Positions 45,094-54,708 of a DNA stretch of 64,000 bases are shown one piece after another. The notes beneath the pieces were generated by a model. It was not told where the DNA came from. It saw only the letters and a program-made list of their open reading frames with translations, and did not search any database. Position 1 is the stretch's first letter; every line of letters begins with the position of its first letter. The translations under genes were made by a program, and so were the position numbers. The DNA comes from Dactylosporangium vinaceum (GTDB lineage: Bacteria > Actinomycetota > Actinomycetes > Mycobacteriales > Micromonosporaceae): positions 2,976,001-3,040,000 of the forward strand of contig NZ_CP061913.1 of the NCBI RefSeq assembly GCF_019904175.1, written 5' to 3'.

Positions 45094-46601
45094 TCGTCGG
45101 GCTGGGGGCGCGCTCGTCGGCCACGCCTGACGACGTCCTGGCGCTGCTGCGGGAGTCCAACGTGGAGGATGACGTGCTGACGCTGTCCACGGTGGACTCC
45201 CGGCGGGCGCTGGCGTCGGTCGTGGCGGCCGAGTTCGGCTGGAGCGTGGTGACGTTCCCGGCCGAGCAGCTGGCTGCCGTGGCGGTCGCCTCGCCCTCGC
45301 CGCGGGTGCGGCAGGCCCTCGGGACGCCGAGCGTCGCCGAGGCGTCAGCTCTCCTGGTGGCGGGCGGCGACGGTGCCGCCGCCGTCCTCCTGACCGGCAA
45401 GCAGTCCTCGCCGTCGGTCACCATCGCCGTGGCCGCGCCCGCGCCGGACGTGGTGGTGGTCGGCATCGGGGCCGACGGTGACATCAGCGCGGCCGGGCGG
45501 GCCGCGCTCGAGCGGGCCGACGTCGTCTTCGGCGGGCCGCGGCAGCTCGCGCTGCTCGGCAACCCGGCGGCGAAGGCCATCGCCTGGCCGTCACCGCTGG
45601 TGCCCGCGCTGCCGCGGCTCCTCGCCGAGCAGCACGGCCGCAGCGTGTGCGTGCTTGCCTCCGGAGACCCGATGCACTACGGGATCGGCACGACTCTCGT
45701 GCGGCTCCTCGGGGCCGCGCACGTGCGGGTGGTACCGCAGCCGTCGTCGATCTCCCACGCCTGCGCGCGGCTGGGCTGGGCGGTGGAGGACACCGAGGTC
45801 GTTCGCGACATCCGGGTGCTGCCACGCGTGCTGCACGACGGCCGCCGGGTCCTCGTGCTGTCGGCGGGGAGCGAGACCCCGCGTGACGTGTGGCGGATGC
45901 TCGAAGCGCACGGGTTCGCCGACAGCGAGGTCACGATCCTGGAGGACCTCGGATCGGTGCGGGAGCGCATCCACCACGACCCGGATCGGGCCCGGCCGCT
46001 GAACATCGTGGCGGTGCTGGTCCGCGGTGGGGACGGGGTGCCGCTCGGGCCGGGGGTCGCCGACGAGCGGTACGACAGCGACGGCCAGCTCACCAAGCGC
46101 GAGATCCGGGCCGTCACCCTCGCCGCCCTCGGGCCCCGGCCCGGCGAACTGCTCTGGGACGTCGGCGCCGGCTCCGGCAGCATCGCCGTCGAATGGTCCC
46201 GCGCCCACCCCAGCTGCCGCGCCGTCGCCTTCGAACGCGACAGCGCCCGGGCCGAGCGCATCGGCCGCAACGCCCACACGTTCGGCGTGCCCGGCCTCGA
46301 GATCGTCGTCGGCGCCGCCCCGTCGGCCCTGGCCGGGCGCGCCGATCGGCCCGACGCCATCTTCATCGGCGGCGGGTTCACGGCGCCCGGCGTGTTCGAG
46401 GCCTGCTGGCACGCGCTGCGGCCCGGCGGGCGGCTCGTCGTCAACGCCGTCACCATCGAGTCCGAGCGGCTCGTCGCCGAGCTCCAGCAGCGCCACGGCG
46501 GCGACCTCACCCGGATCGCGGTCAACCGGGCCGCACCCATCGGCGGATTTCTGGGCTGGCGACCGATGCTGCCCGTGACACAGTGGACGGTGCGGACGTG
46601 A
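45084..46601 (+). CDS. cobL: CobE/CbiG-C - CbiE - CbiT triple fusion of the corrin pathway
   Basis: The protein has 505 residues with three domains. Residues 1-120 (VGLGARSSATPDDVLALLRE, GKQSSPSVTIAVA) match the CobE/CbiG C-terminal domain. Residues about 121-310 are a CbiE-type tetrapyrrole methylase (VVVVGIGADGDISAAGRAAL, VCVLASGDPMHYGIG) that methylates C5. Residues about 325-505 are CbiT, with the SAM-binding DVGAGSGSIAVEW, which methylates C15 and decarboxylates. CbiE-CbiT fusion (CobL) is common; the added CobE domain is less usual. The ATG at 45084 overlaps the cobB end. Confidence 0.9.
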   Translation: MRLVVGLGARSSATPDDVLALLRESNVEDDVLTLSTVDSRRALASVVAAEFGWSVVTFPAEQLAAVAVASPSPRVRQALGTPSVAEASALLVAGGDGAAAVLLTGKQSSPSVTIAVAAPAPDVVVVGIGADGDISAAGRAALERADVVFGGPRQLALLGNPAAKAIAWPSPLVPALPRLLAEQHGRSVCVLASGDPMHYGIGTTLVRLLGAAHVRVVPQPSSISHACARLGWAVEDTEVVRDIRVLPRVLHDGRRVLVLSAGSETPRDVWRMLEAHGFADSEVTILEDLGSVRERIHHDPDRARPLNIVAVLVRGGDGVPLGPGVADERYDSDGQLTKREIRAVTLAALGPRPGELLWDVGAGSGSIAVEWSRAHPSCRAVAFERDSARAERIGRNAHTFGVPGLEIVVGAAPSALAGRADRPDAIFIGGGFTAPGVFEACWHALRPGGRLVVNAVTIESERLVAELQQRHGGDLTRIAVNRAAPIGGFLGWRPMLPVTQWTVRT

Positions 46602-47353
46602 CCGTGTACTTCATCGGCGCCGGCCCGGGCGCCGCCGACCTCATCACCGTGCGGGGCCGCGACCGCCTCGCCGCCGCGCCGGTCTGCCTCTACGCCGGCA
46701 GCCTCGTCCCGGTCGAGCTCCTCGCCCACTGCCCGGCCGGGGCCCGGCTCGTCGACACCGCGGACCTCGACCTCGACCAGATCATCGCCGAGCTCGTCAC
46801 CGCCCACCGCCAGGGCCACGACGTCGCCCGCCTCCACTCCGGCGACCCGTCCGTCTTCAGCGCCATGGCCGAGCAGCTGCGCCGCCTGGACGCGGCCGGG
46901 GTCCCGTACGAGATCGTGCCGGGCGTCCCCGCCTTCGCCGCCGCCGCCGCGTCGCTCGGCCGCGAGCTGACCGTCCCCGGCGTCGCCCAGACCGTCATCC
47001 TGACCCGCACCGCCGCCCGCGCCACCCCGATGCCACCGCGCGAGGAGCTGTCCACCCTGGCCGCCAGCGGGGCCACGCTGGTCCTGCACCTGGCCGTCCA
47101 GCGCATCGCCGCCCTGGCCCCGGAGCTGGCCGAGCACTACGGCGCCGGCTGCCCGGCCGCCGTCGTCGCCTACGCGAGCCGCCCCGACGAGCGCATCCTG
47201 CGCGGCACGCTCGCCGACATCGCGGGGCAGGTGGCGGCGGCGGGCATCAGGCGCACGGCCGTCATCATCGTCGGCCCCGCCCTGGCCGCCGAGACGTTCC
47301 CCGACAGCCACCTGTACTCGACCACCCGCGACCGCCACCACCCGGCCATCTGA
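46598..47353 (+). CDS. cobM: Precorrin-4 C11-methyltransferase
   Basis: The protein has 251 residues of the CobM/CbiF class. The methylase signature is YFIGAGPGAADLITVRG, followed by CLYAGSLVPVELL, RLHSGDPSVFSAM and YEIVPGVPAFAAAAA. The GTG at 46598 overlaps the stop of the preceding gene as GTGA. It is the last gene of the riboswitch-controlled operon; the next gene converges. Confidence 0.95.
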   Translation: MTVYFIGAGPGAADLITVRGRDRLAAAPVCLYAGSLVPVELLAHCPAGARLVDTADLDLDQIIAELVTAHRQGHDVARLHSGDPSVFSAMAEQLRRLDAAGVPYEIVPGVPAFAAAAASLGRELTVPGVAQTVILTRTAARATPMPPREELSTLAASGATLVLHLAVQRIAALAPELAEHYGAGCPAAVVAYASRPDERILRGTLADIAGQVAAAGIRRTAVIIVGPALAAETFPDSHLYSTTRDRHHPAI

Positions 47354-47400
47354 CCCCGCCCACACGCCGGGGCGGCGGGCACCGGTGATGCCGCGCCGGT

Positions 47401-48135
47401 TCAGCCCAGCGCGATCCAGACGTCGTCAAGGGCGCCGTGGAACTGGTCGTTGTTCAGGCCGTCGCCCTTGCCGCCCACGCTCAGCGGCACCGTGTTGGTG
47501 ACGGACAGCGTCGCCGGGATCGGGGTGGTGGCGTGGACCGCGTCGTCGACGAGCAGGGTCAGGGTCGCGCCCGCGCGGCGGCACTCCAGGCGGTGCCACC
47601 CGCCGTCGGCGATCGACACGTCCGACCGGGCCACGTGGATCCCGCGCACCACGTTGTCCGACATGACACAGCTCGGCCGGCCCGCCTCGCCGTCGACCTG
47701 GAGCTTGTACTGGCTGCCCGACGCCGAGTACCCCTTCTGCAGCACGTTCTCGCCCGAGCCGGTCTGGCCCTTCGCGAGCCGCACCGACGCGCCGTAGCGG
47801 ATCGGGCCCGTCCCCGGGTTCAGGTCGGGTGCGTCGGGCGCCTGGAGCACCGCGTGCGGGCACTTCTTCGCCTTGCCCTTGCACTTGGCCGGGAACGCCG
47901 CGGCCAGACCCGCCGGCCCCGGCGACGACTTCACCCGGCCGCCGTGGCCGCCGAACGGGACGAGCGTGTGGCCGTGGCCCGAGTCGTCGGCCACGGGATC
48001 GCCCGCCTTCACCGCGTCGAAGCTGTATCGGGCGACCACCACCGGAGCCGGGGCGTCAACGGCCACGGCCGCCGAGACGTCGAACAGGGCGGCGCCCCCA
48101 GCCAGCGTCGCCGTCAGCATCCCCCATGTCTTCAT
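47401..48135 (-). CDS. Secreted LamG-like (jellyroll) protein
   Basis: The protein has 244 residues. A signal peptide (MKTWGMLTATLAGGAALFDV, cleavage near ASA/AVA) precedes one concanavalin/LamG-type beta-jellyroll: VVARYSFDAVKAGDPVADDS, FPAKCKGKAKKCPHAVLQ, WHRLECRRAG and LDDVWIALG. Four Cys may form two disulfides. Such domains bind sugars or cell-wall polymers. The ATG at 48135 gives the best signal peptide. Convergent with cobM. Confidence 0.78.
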   Translation of the reverse strand: MKTWGMLTATLAGGAALFDVSAAVAVDAPAPVVVARYSFDAVKAGDPVADDSGHGHTLVPFGGHGGRVKSSPGPAGLAAAFPAKCKGKAKKCPHAVLQAPDAPDLNPGTGPIRYGASVRLAKGQTGSGENVLQKGYSASGSQYKLQVDGEAGRPSCVMSDNVVRGIHVARSDVSIADGGWHRLECRRAGATLTLLVDDAVHATTPIPATLSVTNTVPLSVGGKGDGLNNDQFHGALDDVWIALG

Positions 48136-48269
48136 GTCCGAAATGTGCCATATATTGGGACCTTGAAACATGGCATTCCACCATCGTGTCGGTCACTGTG
48201 TGCGTCCGTTCGTACCACGTACAGTCACCCGGGCGGAGTGGGCGGCGCGGCCCTGGCAGACTGGACGGC

Positions 48270-49337
48270 ATGCGCTGGACGGTGATCCTCACGATTGTCG
48301 TCCTGGCTCTGGGCGTACCGCAGGCCGCGTTCGCCCGGACCGAAGGCCCGCAGGAGGTCTGCCGCATCACCGACCCCGCGGTCACCGAGGCGTCCGGCCT
48401 GGCCGTGCTGCCCGGCGGCGGCTACCTCGTCGAAAACGACTCCAACCCCGAGCCGCGCAAGACCCGCCTGTTCTACCTCGGCCCCGACTGCCGGGTGACG
48501 CGCAGCATCGGCTACCCGACGACCGCCCGCGACCCCGAAGACCTCGCCGTCGACGGCAAGGGCACCGTGTGGATCGCCGACATCGGCGACAACAGCCCGC
48601 TGACCGGCGGCTCCGGCAAGCGGCGCGACACGATCGCGCTGTGGACCCTGGCGCCGGGCGCCAAGAGCCTGAAGATCCATCGGCTGCGGTACCCCGACGG
48701 CGTGCCACGCGACGCGGAAGCCCTCCTCATCGACGGGGCGGGCCGCCCGGTCATCGTCACCAAGGACCCGAGCGGCGAGGTCTTCCGGCTCGACACACCG
48801 CTGCCCACCGACAACGCGGAGGGCGCCGCGCTGAGCGCCGTCGGCAAGTTCGAGGCGACGCACAGCGGCACGAGCAACCCGTTCGGCTTCCTGGGCGCCG
48901 CCTTCGTCACCGGCGCCGCGGTGGCACCCGACGGCACCCGGGCGGTCGTGCGCACCTATGCCGACGCCTACGAGTTCGACGTCCGCGACGGCGATGTGGC
49001 GAAGGCCATCACCACCGGCACGCCACGGGTGACACCACTGCCCGACGAGCCCCAGGGCGAGGCGATCGCCTACACACCCGACGGCACCGCCTTCCTGACG
49101 GTCTCCGACCAGCCGGGCCCCGCGACGATACTCCGGTACACAGTGGACCGACCCCGCCCGTCCGCCCCGGCGACGGGCACACCGGCGGCCGCCCCACGAC
49201 CCGGCTCGGCGGCCGCCGCACCTCCCACGGCCGCCGGTCCGGACAGGCGCGGCCGGGTAGCGCTGCTCACCGGCGCATTCGTGGTGGTCGCCGTCGGCCT
49301 TGTAGCGGCCGTCGCCCGCCGGGCCCGCCGCCGATAA
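48270..49337 (+). CDS. Surface-anchored beta-propeller protein
   Basis: The protein has 355 residues. It has a signal peptide (VILTIVVLALGVPQAAFA), a mature propeller-like domain with strands such as YLVENDSNPEPRKTRLFYLG, TVWIADIGDNSP and RPVIVTKDPSGEVFRLDT, a Pro/Ala-rich stalk (about 295-325) and a C-terminal membrane helix with a basic tail (VVVAVGLVAAVARRARRR). No LPXTG motif, so it is held by its own helix. Function unknown; similar proteins are often named esterase-like or SMP-30-like. Confidence 0.72.
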   Translation: MRWTVILTIVVLALGVPQAAFARTEGPQEVCRITDPAVTEASGLAVLPGGGYLVENDSNPEPRKTRLFYLGPDCRVTRSIGYPTTARDPEDLAVDGKGTVWIADIGDNSPLTGGSGKRRDTIALWTLAPGAKSLKIHRLRYPDGVPRDAEALLIDGAGRPVIVTKDPSGEVFRLDTPLPTDNAEGAALSAVGKFEATHSGTSNPFGFLGAAFVTGAAVAPDGTRAVVRTYADAYEFDVRDGDVAKAITTGTPRVTPLPDEPQGEAIAYTPDGTAFLTVSDQPGPATILRYTVDRPRPSAPATGTPAAAPRPGSAAAAPPTAAGPDRRGRVALLTGAFVVVAVGLVAAVARRARRR

Positions 49338-49411
49338 ACCGGCCGGTGTCGACGGGCGTGCGCCCGCGTGACACGATCGTCACGGACAGGGCAAGGGGGA
49401 GGCGGTTCCGG

Positions 49412-50608
49412 GTGGTGCGCATCGAGGTCGAGCGCGCGACGACGCGCGACATGCGCCGGCGCAACCGTTCGACGCTGCTGTCCGAGCTGTTCTTCCGAGG
49501 GCCGCTGAGCCGGCACGATCTGAGCCGGATCACCGGGCTCAGCGCCGCGACCGCCAGCAGCGTCACCGCCGAGCTGCTGCACGAGCACCTGATCATCGAG
49601 GCCGGCCAGATCGAGTCCGACGGCGGGCGGCCGCGGGTGCTGCTGCGGGTCAATCCCGACTTCGGCCGGCTGGTCGGCGCGGACGTCGGTGAGACAGGCG
49701 TCAAAGTGGAGCTGTTCGACCTGTCGATGACCCGGCTGGCCGCGGTCGACGAGCCGCTGCCGTCCTCGCGACCCGATCCGTCGGCGGTCGCGGGGCAGCT
49801 CGAGGCCGGCATCCGGGCCGTGCTCGAGGACGTCGAGCCGGAGTCGGTGCTGGGCATCGGCATCGGGGTCCCGGGCACCGTCGAGCAGGCCGACCCGCCC
49901 CTCGTCTACGCCCCGACCCTCGGCTGGCGCGGCGTCTCCTTCCACGGCCTGCTCCGCGAGCGCGGCATCACGGCGCCCCTGTTCCTCGAGAACGGCGCCA
50001 AGACGCAGGGCCAGGCCGAGATGTGGTTCGGCGCGGGCCGGGGCGCCGGCAACGCCGTCATCGTCCTCGTCGGCTCCGGTGTCGGCGCCGCCGTCATCAC
50101 CAACGGGACCGTCTACCGCGGCGCGAGCAGCAGCGCGGGGGAGTGGGGCCACACCACCGTCGTCTACGGCGGCCGTCAGTGCCGGTGCGGTGCCCGGGGC
50201 TGCCTGGAGGCGTATGTCGGCGCCGAGGGGCTCCTGGAACGCTACCGCGCCCTCGACCCCGACCACCCGGCCACCGACGGCGAGGTCGCCGACGTGACGG
50301 CCCTCATCGCCGCCGAATCACCGGCCGCCACCGAGACCCTTACCGAGACCGCGGGCATGCTCGGCGCCGGCATCGGCAACCTGGTCAACCTGTTCAACCC
50401 GGAGCGCGTGGTCCTGGGCGGCTGGGCCGGCCTGGCGCTGGGCGCCCGCCTGCTGCCCCAGATCCGCGACGCGGCCCGCGAGCAGGCGCTGGAGCACCCG
50501 TTCGGCCAGGTCTCGATCGAGCTGTGCGAGCTCGGCCCCGACGCCGTGGCCTTCGGCGCCGCCACCCTCCCCATGGCCGAGCTCCTCCGCCGCGCCTCCC
50601 GCCCGTAA
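49412..50608 (+). CDS. ROK family transcriptional regulator
   Basis: The protein has 398 residues. The N-terminal winged HTH is SRHDLSRITGLSAATASSVT. The C-terminal ROK (sugar kinase-like) domain has IGIGVPGTVEQ, SGVGAAVITNGTVYRGASSS with GEWGH, and the zinc site CRCGARGCLEAYV. It should repress carbohydrate genes until a sugar binds. An AGGGGGAGG RBS is about 10 bases before GTG 49412; the adjacent GTG 49415 is equivalent. It faces the two-component system and follows the propeller gene. Confidence 0.94.
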   Translation: MVRIEVERATTRDMRRRNRSTLLSELFFRGPLSRHDLSRITGLSAATASSVTAELLHEHLIIEAGQIESDGGRPRVLLRVNPDFGRLVGADVGETGVKVELFDLSMTRLAAVDEPLPSSRPDPSAVAGQLEAGIRAVLEDVEPESVLGIGIGVPGTVEQADPPLVYAPTLGWRGVSFHGLLRERGITAPLFLENGAKTQGQAEMWFGAGRGAGNAVIVLVGSGVGAAVITNGTVYRGASSSAGEWGHTTVVYGGRQCRCGARGCLEAYVGAEGLLERYRALDPDHPATDGEVADVTALIAAESPAATETLTETAGMLGAGIGNLVNLFNPERVVLGGWAGLALGARLLPQIRDAAREQALEHPFGQVSIELCELGPDAVAFGAATLPMAELLRRASRP

Positions 50609-50632
50609 CCGCCACCTGCGCAGCGCGGCGCG

Positions 50633-51295
50633 TCACGATCGGGGCGGCGTGACCAGACCGGACTCGTAGGCGATGACGACCAGCTGGGCCCGGTCGCGGG
50701 CGTGGAGCTTCGTCATGGCCCGGTTGATGTGGGTCTTCGCGGTCACCGGGCTGATCGTCATCCGTACCGCGATCTCGTCGTTGGCCAGGCCCTCGGCGAC
50801 CAGGGCGACCGCCTCGCGCTCCCGGGTGGTCAGCTCCCGCAGCGCCGTCGTGGCCGGGGCCGACGGTGGGTGGGCGACGAAGCGTTCGATGAGCCGGCGG
50901 GTGATGGACGGCGCCAGCAGGGCGTCTCCGCGAGCGGCGACGCGGACCGCGTGCAGGAAGTCCTCCGGCAGGATGTCCTTCACCAGGAAGCCGGCGGCAC
51001 CGGCCCGCAGGGCGCCCAGCACGTACTCGTCCATGCCGTAGTTCGTCAGCACCACCACGTGCACGGCGGCCAGGTCGGGGTCGGCCGCGATCTGGCGCGT
51101 CGCCTCGATGCCGTCCACGCCCGGCATCCGCACGTCGACGAGGACGACGTCCGGCCGGTGCCGGCGGGCCAGCGCCACGCCGTCGGCGCCGTTGCCGGCC
51201 TCGTCGACCACGTGGATGTCGTCCTCGGCGTCGAGCAGCGCGCGGAAGCCGCTGCGGATCAGGGGCTGGTCGTCGACCAGCAGCACCCGGATCAC
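50633..51295 (-). CDS. NarL/FixJ-type response regulator
   Basis: The protein has 220 residues. It has a receiver domain with VLLVDDQP, phospho-acceptor Asp54 in [13 protein letters not shown] and Lys in [12 protein letters not shown]. The LuxR HTH is [20 protein letters not shown]. The GTG start overlaps the stop of the upstream kinase gene as GTGA, so kinase and regulator form an operon and a cognate pair. Confidence 0.95.
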   Translation of the reverse strand: MIRVLLVDDQPLIRSGFRALLDAEDDIHVVDEAGNGADGVALARRHRPDVVLVDVRMPGVDGIEATRQIAADPDLAAVHVVVLTNYGMDEYVLGALRAGAAGFLVKDILPEDFLHAVRVAARGDALLAPSITRRLIERFVAHPPSAPATTALRELTTREREAVALVAEGLANDEIAVRMTISPVTAKTHINRAMTKLHARDRAQLVVIAYESGLVTPPRS

Positions 51296-52398
51296 GGACC
51301 GGCGTCCACGGGAAGCTCGGCCTGCACCGTGAAGCCGCCGCCGGGGCGGGGCTCGGCCCGCAGGCGGCCGCCGAGGGCGCTGACCCGCTCGCCCATGCCG
51401 AGCAGGCCGACCCCGGGCACCGGCGGGTGGTCCGGATGCGCGGTGCCGTCGTCGTCGACGCGGACGACCACGGCTCCCGGGCGGTGGCCGATGCGGACCG
51501 AGGCGCTCGTCGCCGCCGCGTGCCGGGTGATGTTGGTCAGGGCCTCCTGCACGATGCGGTAGGCGGTCCGCTCGACCACGTCCGGGGTCGGGGCCGGCTC
51601 GCCCTCCACGATCAGGTCCGCGTCGAGGCCCGTGGAGCGGGCCCGGTCGACGAGGTCGGGGATGCGGTCGAAGCCGAGCGGCGCCACCATCTCGTCGTCG
51701 CGCAGCGCCTCCAGCGTCGTGCGCAGCTCGCGGGCCGCCTCCCGCCCGGCGTCGCGGATCGCCAGCAGGGCCGCCGGGACGGGCTCGCCGCGCTTCTGGG
51801 CCAGGTGGACGGCGGCCTCGGCCTGGACCTTGATGACGGAGATCTGGTGGGTGAGCGTGTCGTGCAGTTCGCGGGCGATGTGCAGGCGCTCCTCGTCGGC
51901 GCGGCGGCGGGCGGCCTCCTCGCGGGTCCGCTCGGCCTCGTCGGCCCGGCGCTCGGCCTGGCGCAGCGCCTCGCCCGCCGCGGCCGCCGCGATCAGCCAG
52001 GCCAGTTCGAGCACGCCGCGGGCCCGGGCCATCGCCGCGGCGGCGTCCGCCGAGCCGCCGGCCAGCGCGGTCAGGGGCAGGCCGACAAGCATCGCGACGC
52101 TGACGGCGGCGGTGGCGGCACGGTGCCCGGCGCGCACGGCGGCGTACACCGCGACCAGGTACGCCACCGCGAACACGTCGAACCCGGCGGCCTGATACCC
52201 GAGCGCGCACAGCCCGGTGGCGACGAGCACCGCGACCGGCTGCCATCGCCGGGCGACGAGGACCAGCCCGCCCGCCGCGAGCAGGACGTAGCCCGGCGCG
52301 CCCACGTCCCGGTGCTCGGCCAGGCCGCTGGAGACGAGGATCGCGGCCACTGCGACGCCGATGACGACGTCCCACACTCCGATCCGCCGAGCGCCCAT
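51292..52398 (-). CDS. Sensor histidine kinase (DesK/NarX-like class)
   Basis: The protein has 368 residues from the ATG at 52398. Five or six membrane helices lie at about 8-140, then a coiled coil rich in Arg/Glu ([19 protein letters not shown]), HisKA_3 with [16 protein letters not shown] and His179, and an HATPase with [13 protein letters not shown] and [16 protein letters not shown]. Its partner is the downstream response regulator. The divergent neighbour is a DUF6223 membrane protein, a possible target. A longer start is rejected because it adds an Arg/Cys-rich unconserved leader. Confidence 0.94.
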   Translation of the reverse strand: MGARRIGVWDVVIGVAVAAILVSSGLAEHRDVGAPGYVLLAAGGLVLVARRWQPVAVLVATGLCALGYQAAGFDVFAVAYLVAVYAAVRAGHRAATAAVSVAMLVGLPLTALAGGSADAAAAMARARGVLELAWLIAAAAAGEALRQAERRADEAERTREEAARRRADEERLHIARELHDTLTHQISVIKVQAEAAVHLAQKRGEPVPAALLAIRDAGREAARELRTTLEALRDDEMVAPLGFDRIPDLVDRARSTGLDADLIVEGEPAPTPDVVERTAYRIVQEALTNITRHAAATSASVRIGHRPGAVVVRVDDDGTAHPDHPPVPGVGLLGMGERVSALGGRLRAEPRPGGGFTVQAELPVDAGP

Positions 52399-52529
52399 GA
52401 GGCACCCTAACCGCCCGCCCGCCGCCGCGAATCCTGCTGCGGTCCGACGGCGCCTGCTGCGTTCGCAGTAGCCGGAAAGGCCGCCCGGTGCACGACGACG
52501 CCGGTGGGCGCAGCACCCACGATTGCCGC

Positions 52530-52832
52530 ATGAATGGATACCTGACACTTGATCGGCTCGTGGCGAGCGTGGCCATGCTGGTGGCCCTGGCCGCCCTCAT
52601 CGCCGGAGTGCTCGCGATGACCCGCCGGGCCCGCCTCGGCCGCCGCGCGCTCATGGTCACCATGGCCGGCGGCGCCGCCGGCGCGGTCGTCGGCGTGGTG
52701 CTGCTGGCGACCGCCGACGGAGGGCCCGGCACCGGCAACGGCGTCGTCGGTGCGGGTGCGGCTGTCGTGTTCGGGCTGGCCGCGGCCGTCCTCGCCGGGC
52801 TGGCGCTGCGCCGGGTGCCCGCGGCGGACTGA
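52530..52832 (+). CDS. DUF6223 family small membrane protein
   Basis: The protein has 100 residues and three helices (VASVAMLVALAALIAGVLAM, ALMVTMAGGAAGAVVGVVLL, VVGAGAAVVFGLAAAVLAGL). The loop TADGGPGTGNGVVGAG is the hallmark of DUF6223, a family of unknown function common in Streptomyces and related genera. It is divergent from the sensor kinase across 131 bases. The ATG at 52530 gives the standard N-terminus. Confidence 0.8.
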   Translation: MNGYLTLDRLVASVAMLVALAALIAGVLAMTRRARLGRRALMVTMAGGAAGAVVGVVLLATADGGPGTGNGVVGAGAAVVFGLAAAVLAGLALRRVPAAD

Positions 52833-53002
52833 ACCGCACGGACCGGCAGTCGGCGTCGCCGACGCCCGGCGTCGACTGCCCGCACCCGGCGGCCTCGGGC
52901 CGGCCCGGTGGGCCCCACCCGTTTCCTGAAGCAACGGCCTGCTCACAGCGGGTGGCGAGGCTCAACGGGACCTTAATGGCACCCCTTTTTTCGCCTCTTT
53001 TA

Positions 53003-53031
53003 TTGACGCGTGATGCATCTGGTCATAGCCT
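53003..53031 (+). promoter_or_regulatory. Promoter of the chitinase-like gene
   Basis: TTGACG at 53003-53008 and TAGCCT at 53026-53031 are separated by 17 bases, matching the actinobacterial housekeeping consensus. An AT-rich tract (CCCTTTTTTCGCCTCTTTTA) lies just upstream. The rest of the 289-base gap holds nothing else I can name. Confidence 0.55.
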
Positions 53032-53121
53032 GCCCTCAATCTGGAAGGGCGCTTAACAGATAGGTTGCCGGCCAGTTCTGAAGCGCGTCCAACCGGGGTC
53101 ACCCTCATTGAAAGGCCCCTC

Positions 53122-54531
53122 ATGGCAAAAACCCGCCTGCTCCGCCGCGGAGTCATCGCCGCGGCCGCCCTCGCCGTCATCGGCGTGGTCGGTGTCGTGG
53201 CGATGAACTCCGCGTCCGCCGCCACGGTCGGCCAGATCACCGGCTTCGGCGGCAAGTGCATCGACGTGGCCGCGGCCAGCTCGGCCAACGGCACGCAAGT
53301 GCAGCTCTACACGTGCAACGGTACGGGCGCCCAGCAGTGGACCATCGGCGACGACGGCACCATCAAGGCGCTCGGCAAGTGTCTCGACGTGAACGCGGCC
53401 AGCTCCGCGAACGGCACCAAGGTCCAGATCTACGACTGCAACGGCACGGCCGCGCAGCAGTGGTCGCGCAACAGCGACGGCACCCTGCGCGCGCTCGGCA
53501 AGTGCCTCGACGCGACGGGCAACAGCTCGGCCGACGGCACCCCGCTGCAGCTCTGGGACTGCTTCGCCGGCGCCAACCAGCGCTGGACGCTCCCGGGCGG
53601 CACCACCACGCCGCCCACCACCGCGGGCCCGACCTCCAACCCGCCGGCCTCCAACCCCGCGATGGGTGCGGCGCCGTACGCGTACCTCGGCTGGGGCAAC
53701 CTGCCCGACCCGCGCACCATCATGAGCGCGACGGGCATCAAGTGGTTCACGATGGCGTTCATCCTCTCCAACGGCGCCTGTGAGCCGCTCTGGGACGGCA
53801 GCCGGCCGCTCACCGGTGGCCAGGACCAGACCACGATCAACAACATCCGGGGCGCCGGCGGTGACGTCGCCGTGTCGTTCGGCGGGGCCAGCGGGCCGTG
53901 GCTGGAGCAGACCTGCAGCAGCGCCGCCACGCTCGCGGCGGCGTACCAGAAGGTCATCAACGCGTACGGGCTCAAGGCCATCGACATCGACATCGAGGGC
54001 ACCGTCTACAACAACCCGACACTGCAGCAGCGCACCATCGACGCGCTGAAGACGGTCAAGGCCAACAACCCGAACACCGCCGTCTACGTCACCTTCCCGA
54101 GCGACCGCAGCGGGCCGGACTCGTCGATGATCAACCGGGCCGCCGCCAGCGGCCTGACCGTCGACGCGTGGACCATCATGCCGTTCGACTTCGGCGCGGC
54201 CGGGCAGAACATGGGCAACCTGACCATCCAGGCAGCCGAGGGCCTGAAGAACGTCGTCAAGAACGGCTACAAGTACACCGACGACCAGGCGTACCGGCAC
54301 TCCGGCATCTCGTCGATGAACGGCATCACCGATGTCGGCGAGACGGTCACGGTGGCCGACTTCCGCACCATGCTCGCCTACGCCCAGCAGCACCACCTGG
54401 CCCGGTTCACGTTCTGGTCGGCCAACCGCGACCGGCCGTGCAACGGGGGCAGCACGAACGACGACACGTGCAGCGGCGTCTCGCAGAGCGCGTGGGACTT
54501 CACCAAGGTCATCGCCCAGTACAAGGGGTAG
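53122..54531 (+). CDS. Secreted ricin-lectin (CBM13) protein with GH18 chitinase-like domain
   Basis: The protein has 469 residues. The signal peptide ends at ASA near residue 33. A beta-trefoil lectin with three Q-x-W repeats (QQWTIGDD, QQWSRNSD, NQRWTL) spans 35-155. A Thr/Pro linker leads to a GH18-type barrel starting YAYLGWGNLPDP, with the catalytic segment AIDIDIEGTVYNN (the D-x-D-x-E core) near residue 290. It probably binds and cleaves chitin or a related polymer. The lectin module is almost identical to that of the gene at 55340. GAAAGG lies 6 bases upstream of the ATG. Confidence 0.88.
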   Translation: MAKTRLLRRGVIAAAALAVIGVVGVVAMNSASAATVGQITGFGGKCIDVAAASSANGTQVQLYTCNGTGAQQWTIGDDGTIKALGKCLDVNAASSANGTKVQIYDCNGTAAQQWSRNSDGTLRALGKCLDATGNSSADGTPLQLWDCFAGANQRWTLPGGTTTPPTTAGPTSNPPASNPAMGAAPYAYLGWGNLPDPRTIMSATGIKWFTMAFILSNGACEPLWDGSRPLTGGQDQTTINNIRGAGGDVAVSFGGASGPWLEQTCSSAATLAAAYQKVINAYGLKAIDIDIEGTVYNNPTLQQRTIDALKTVKANNPNTAVYVTFPSDRSGPDSSMINRAAASGLTVDAWTIMPFDFGAAGQNMGNLTIQAAEGLKNVVKNGYKYTDDQAYRHSGISSMNGITDVGETVTVADFRTMLAYAQQHHLARFTFWSANRDRPCNGGSTNDDTCSGVSQSAWDFTKVIAQYKG

Positions 54532-54543
54532 GACCCACGGACT

Positions 54544-54574
54544 GGTGCCCCGGTATGCGGACGGCCGGGGCACC
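54544..54574 (+). terminator. Terminator hairpin
   Basis: A perfect GGTGCCCCGG/CCGGGGCACC stem (54544-54553 and 54565-54574) with an 11-base loop lies 12 bases after the chitinase-like gene stop. No U-tract. Confidence 0.65.
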
Positions 54575-54708
54575 GCCGTGAGGTAGGCCACGTTCGTTGT
54601 CGGGTGGCATACATCCGGGATCAAAGTGCGCCGCGGCGACCGTAGTTTGCTCTTCGTCAAGCGAAGACAGACCGCGCGCTCCTGGCGGTACACATAAAGG
54701 AATCCCTG

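Noticed and set aside
47353..47401. Terminator between cobM and the LamG gene
   Set aside because: Only a 6-bp CCGCCC/GGGCGG pairing is visible, too weak in DNA of this composition.
50633..52918. A 761-residue minus-strand protein spanning the two-component genes
   Set aside because: Only its last 220 residues are real (response regulator); the rest is the kinase gene read in a wrong frame.
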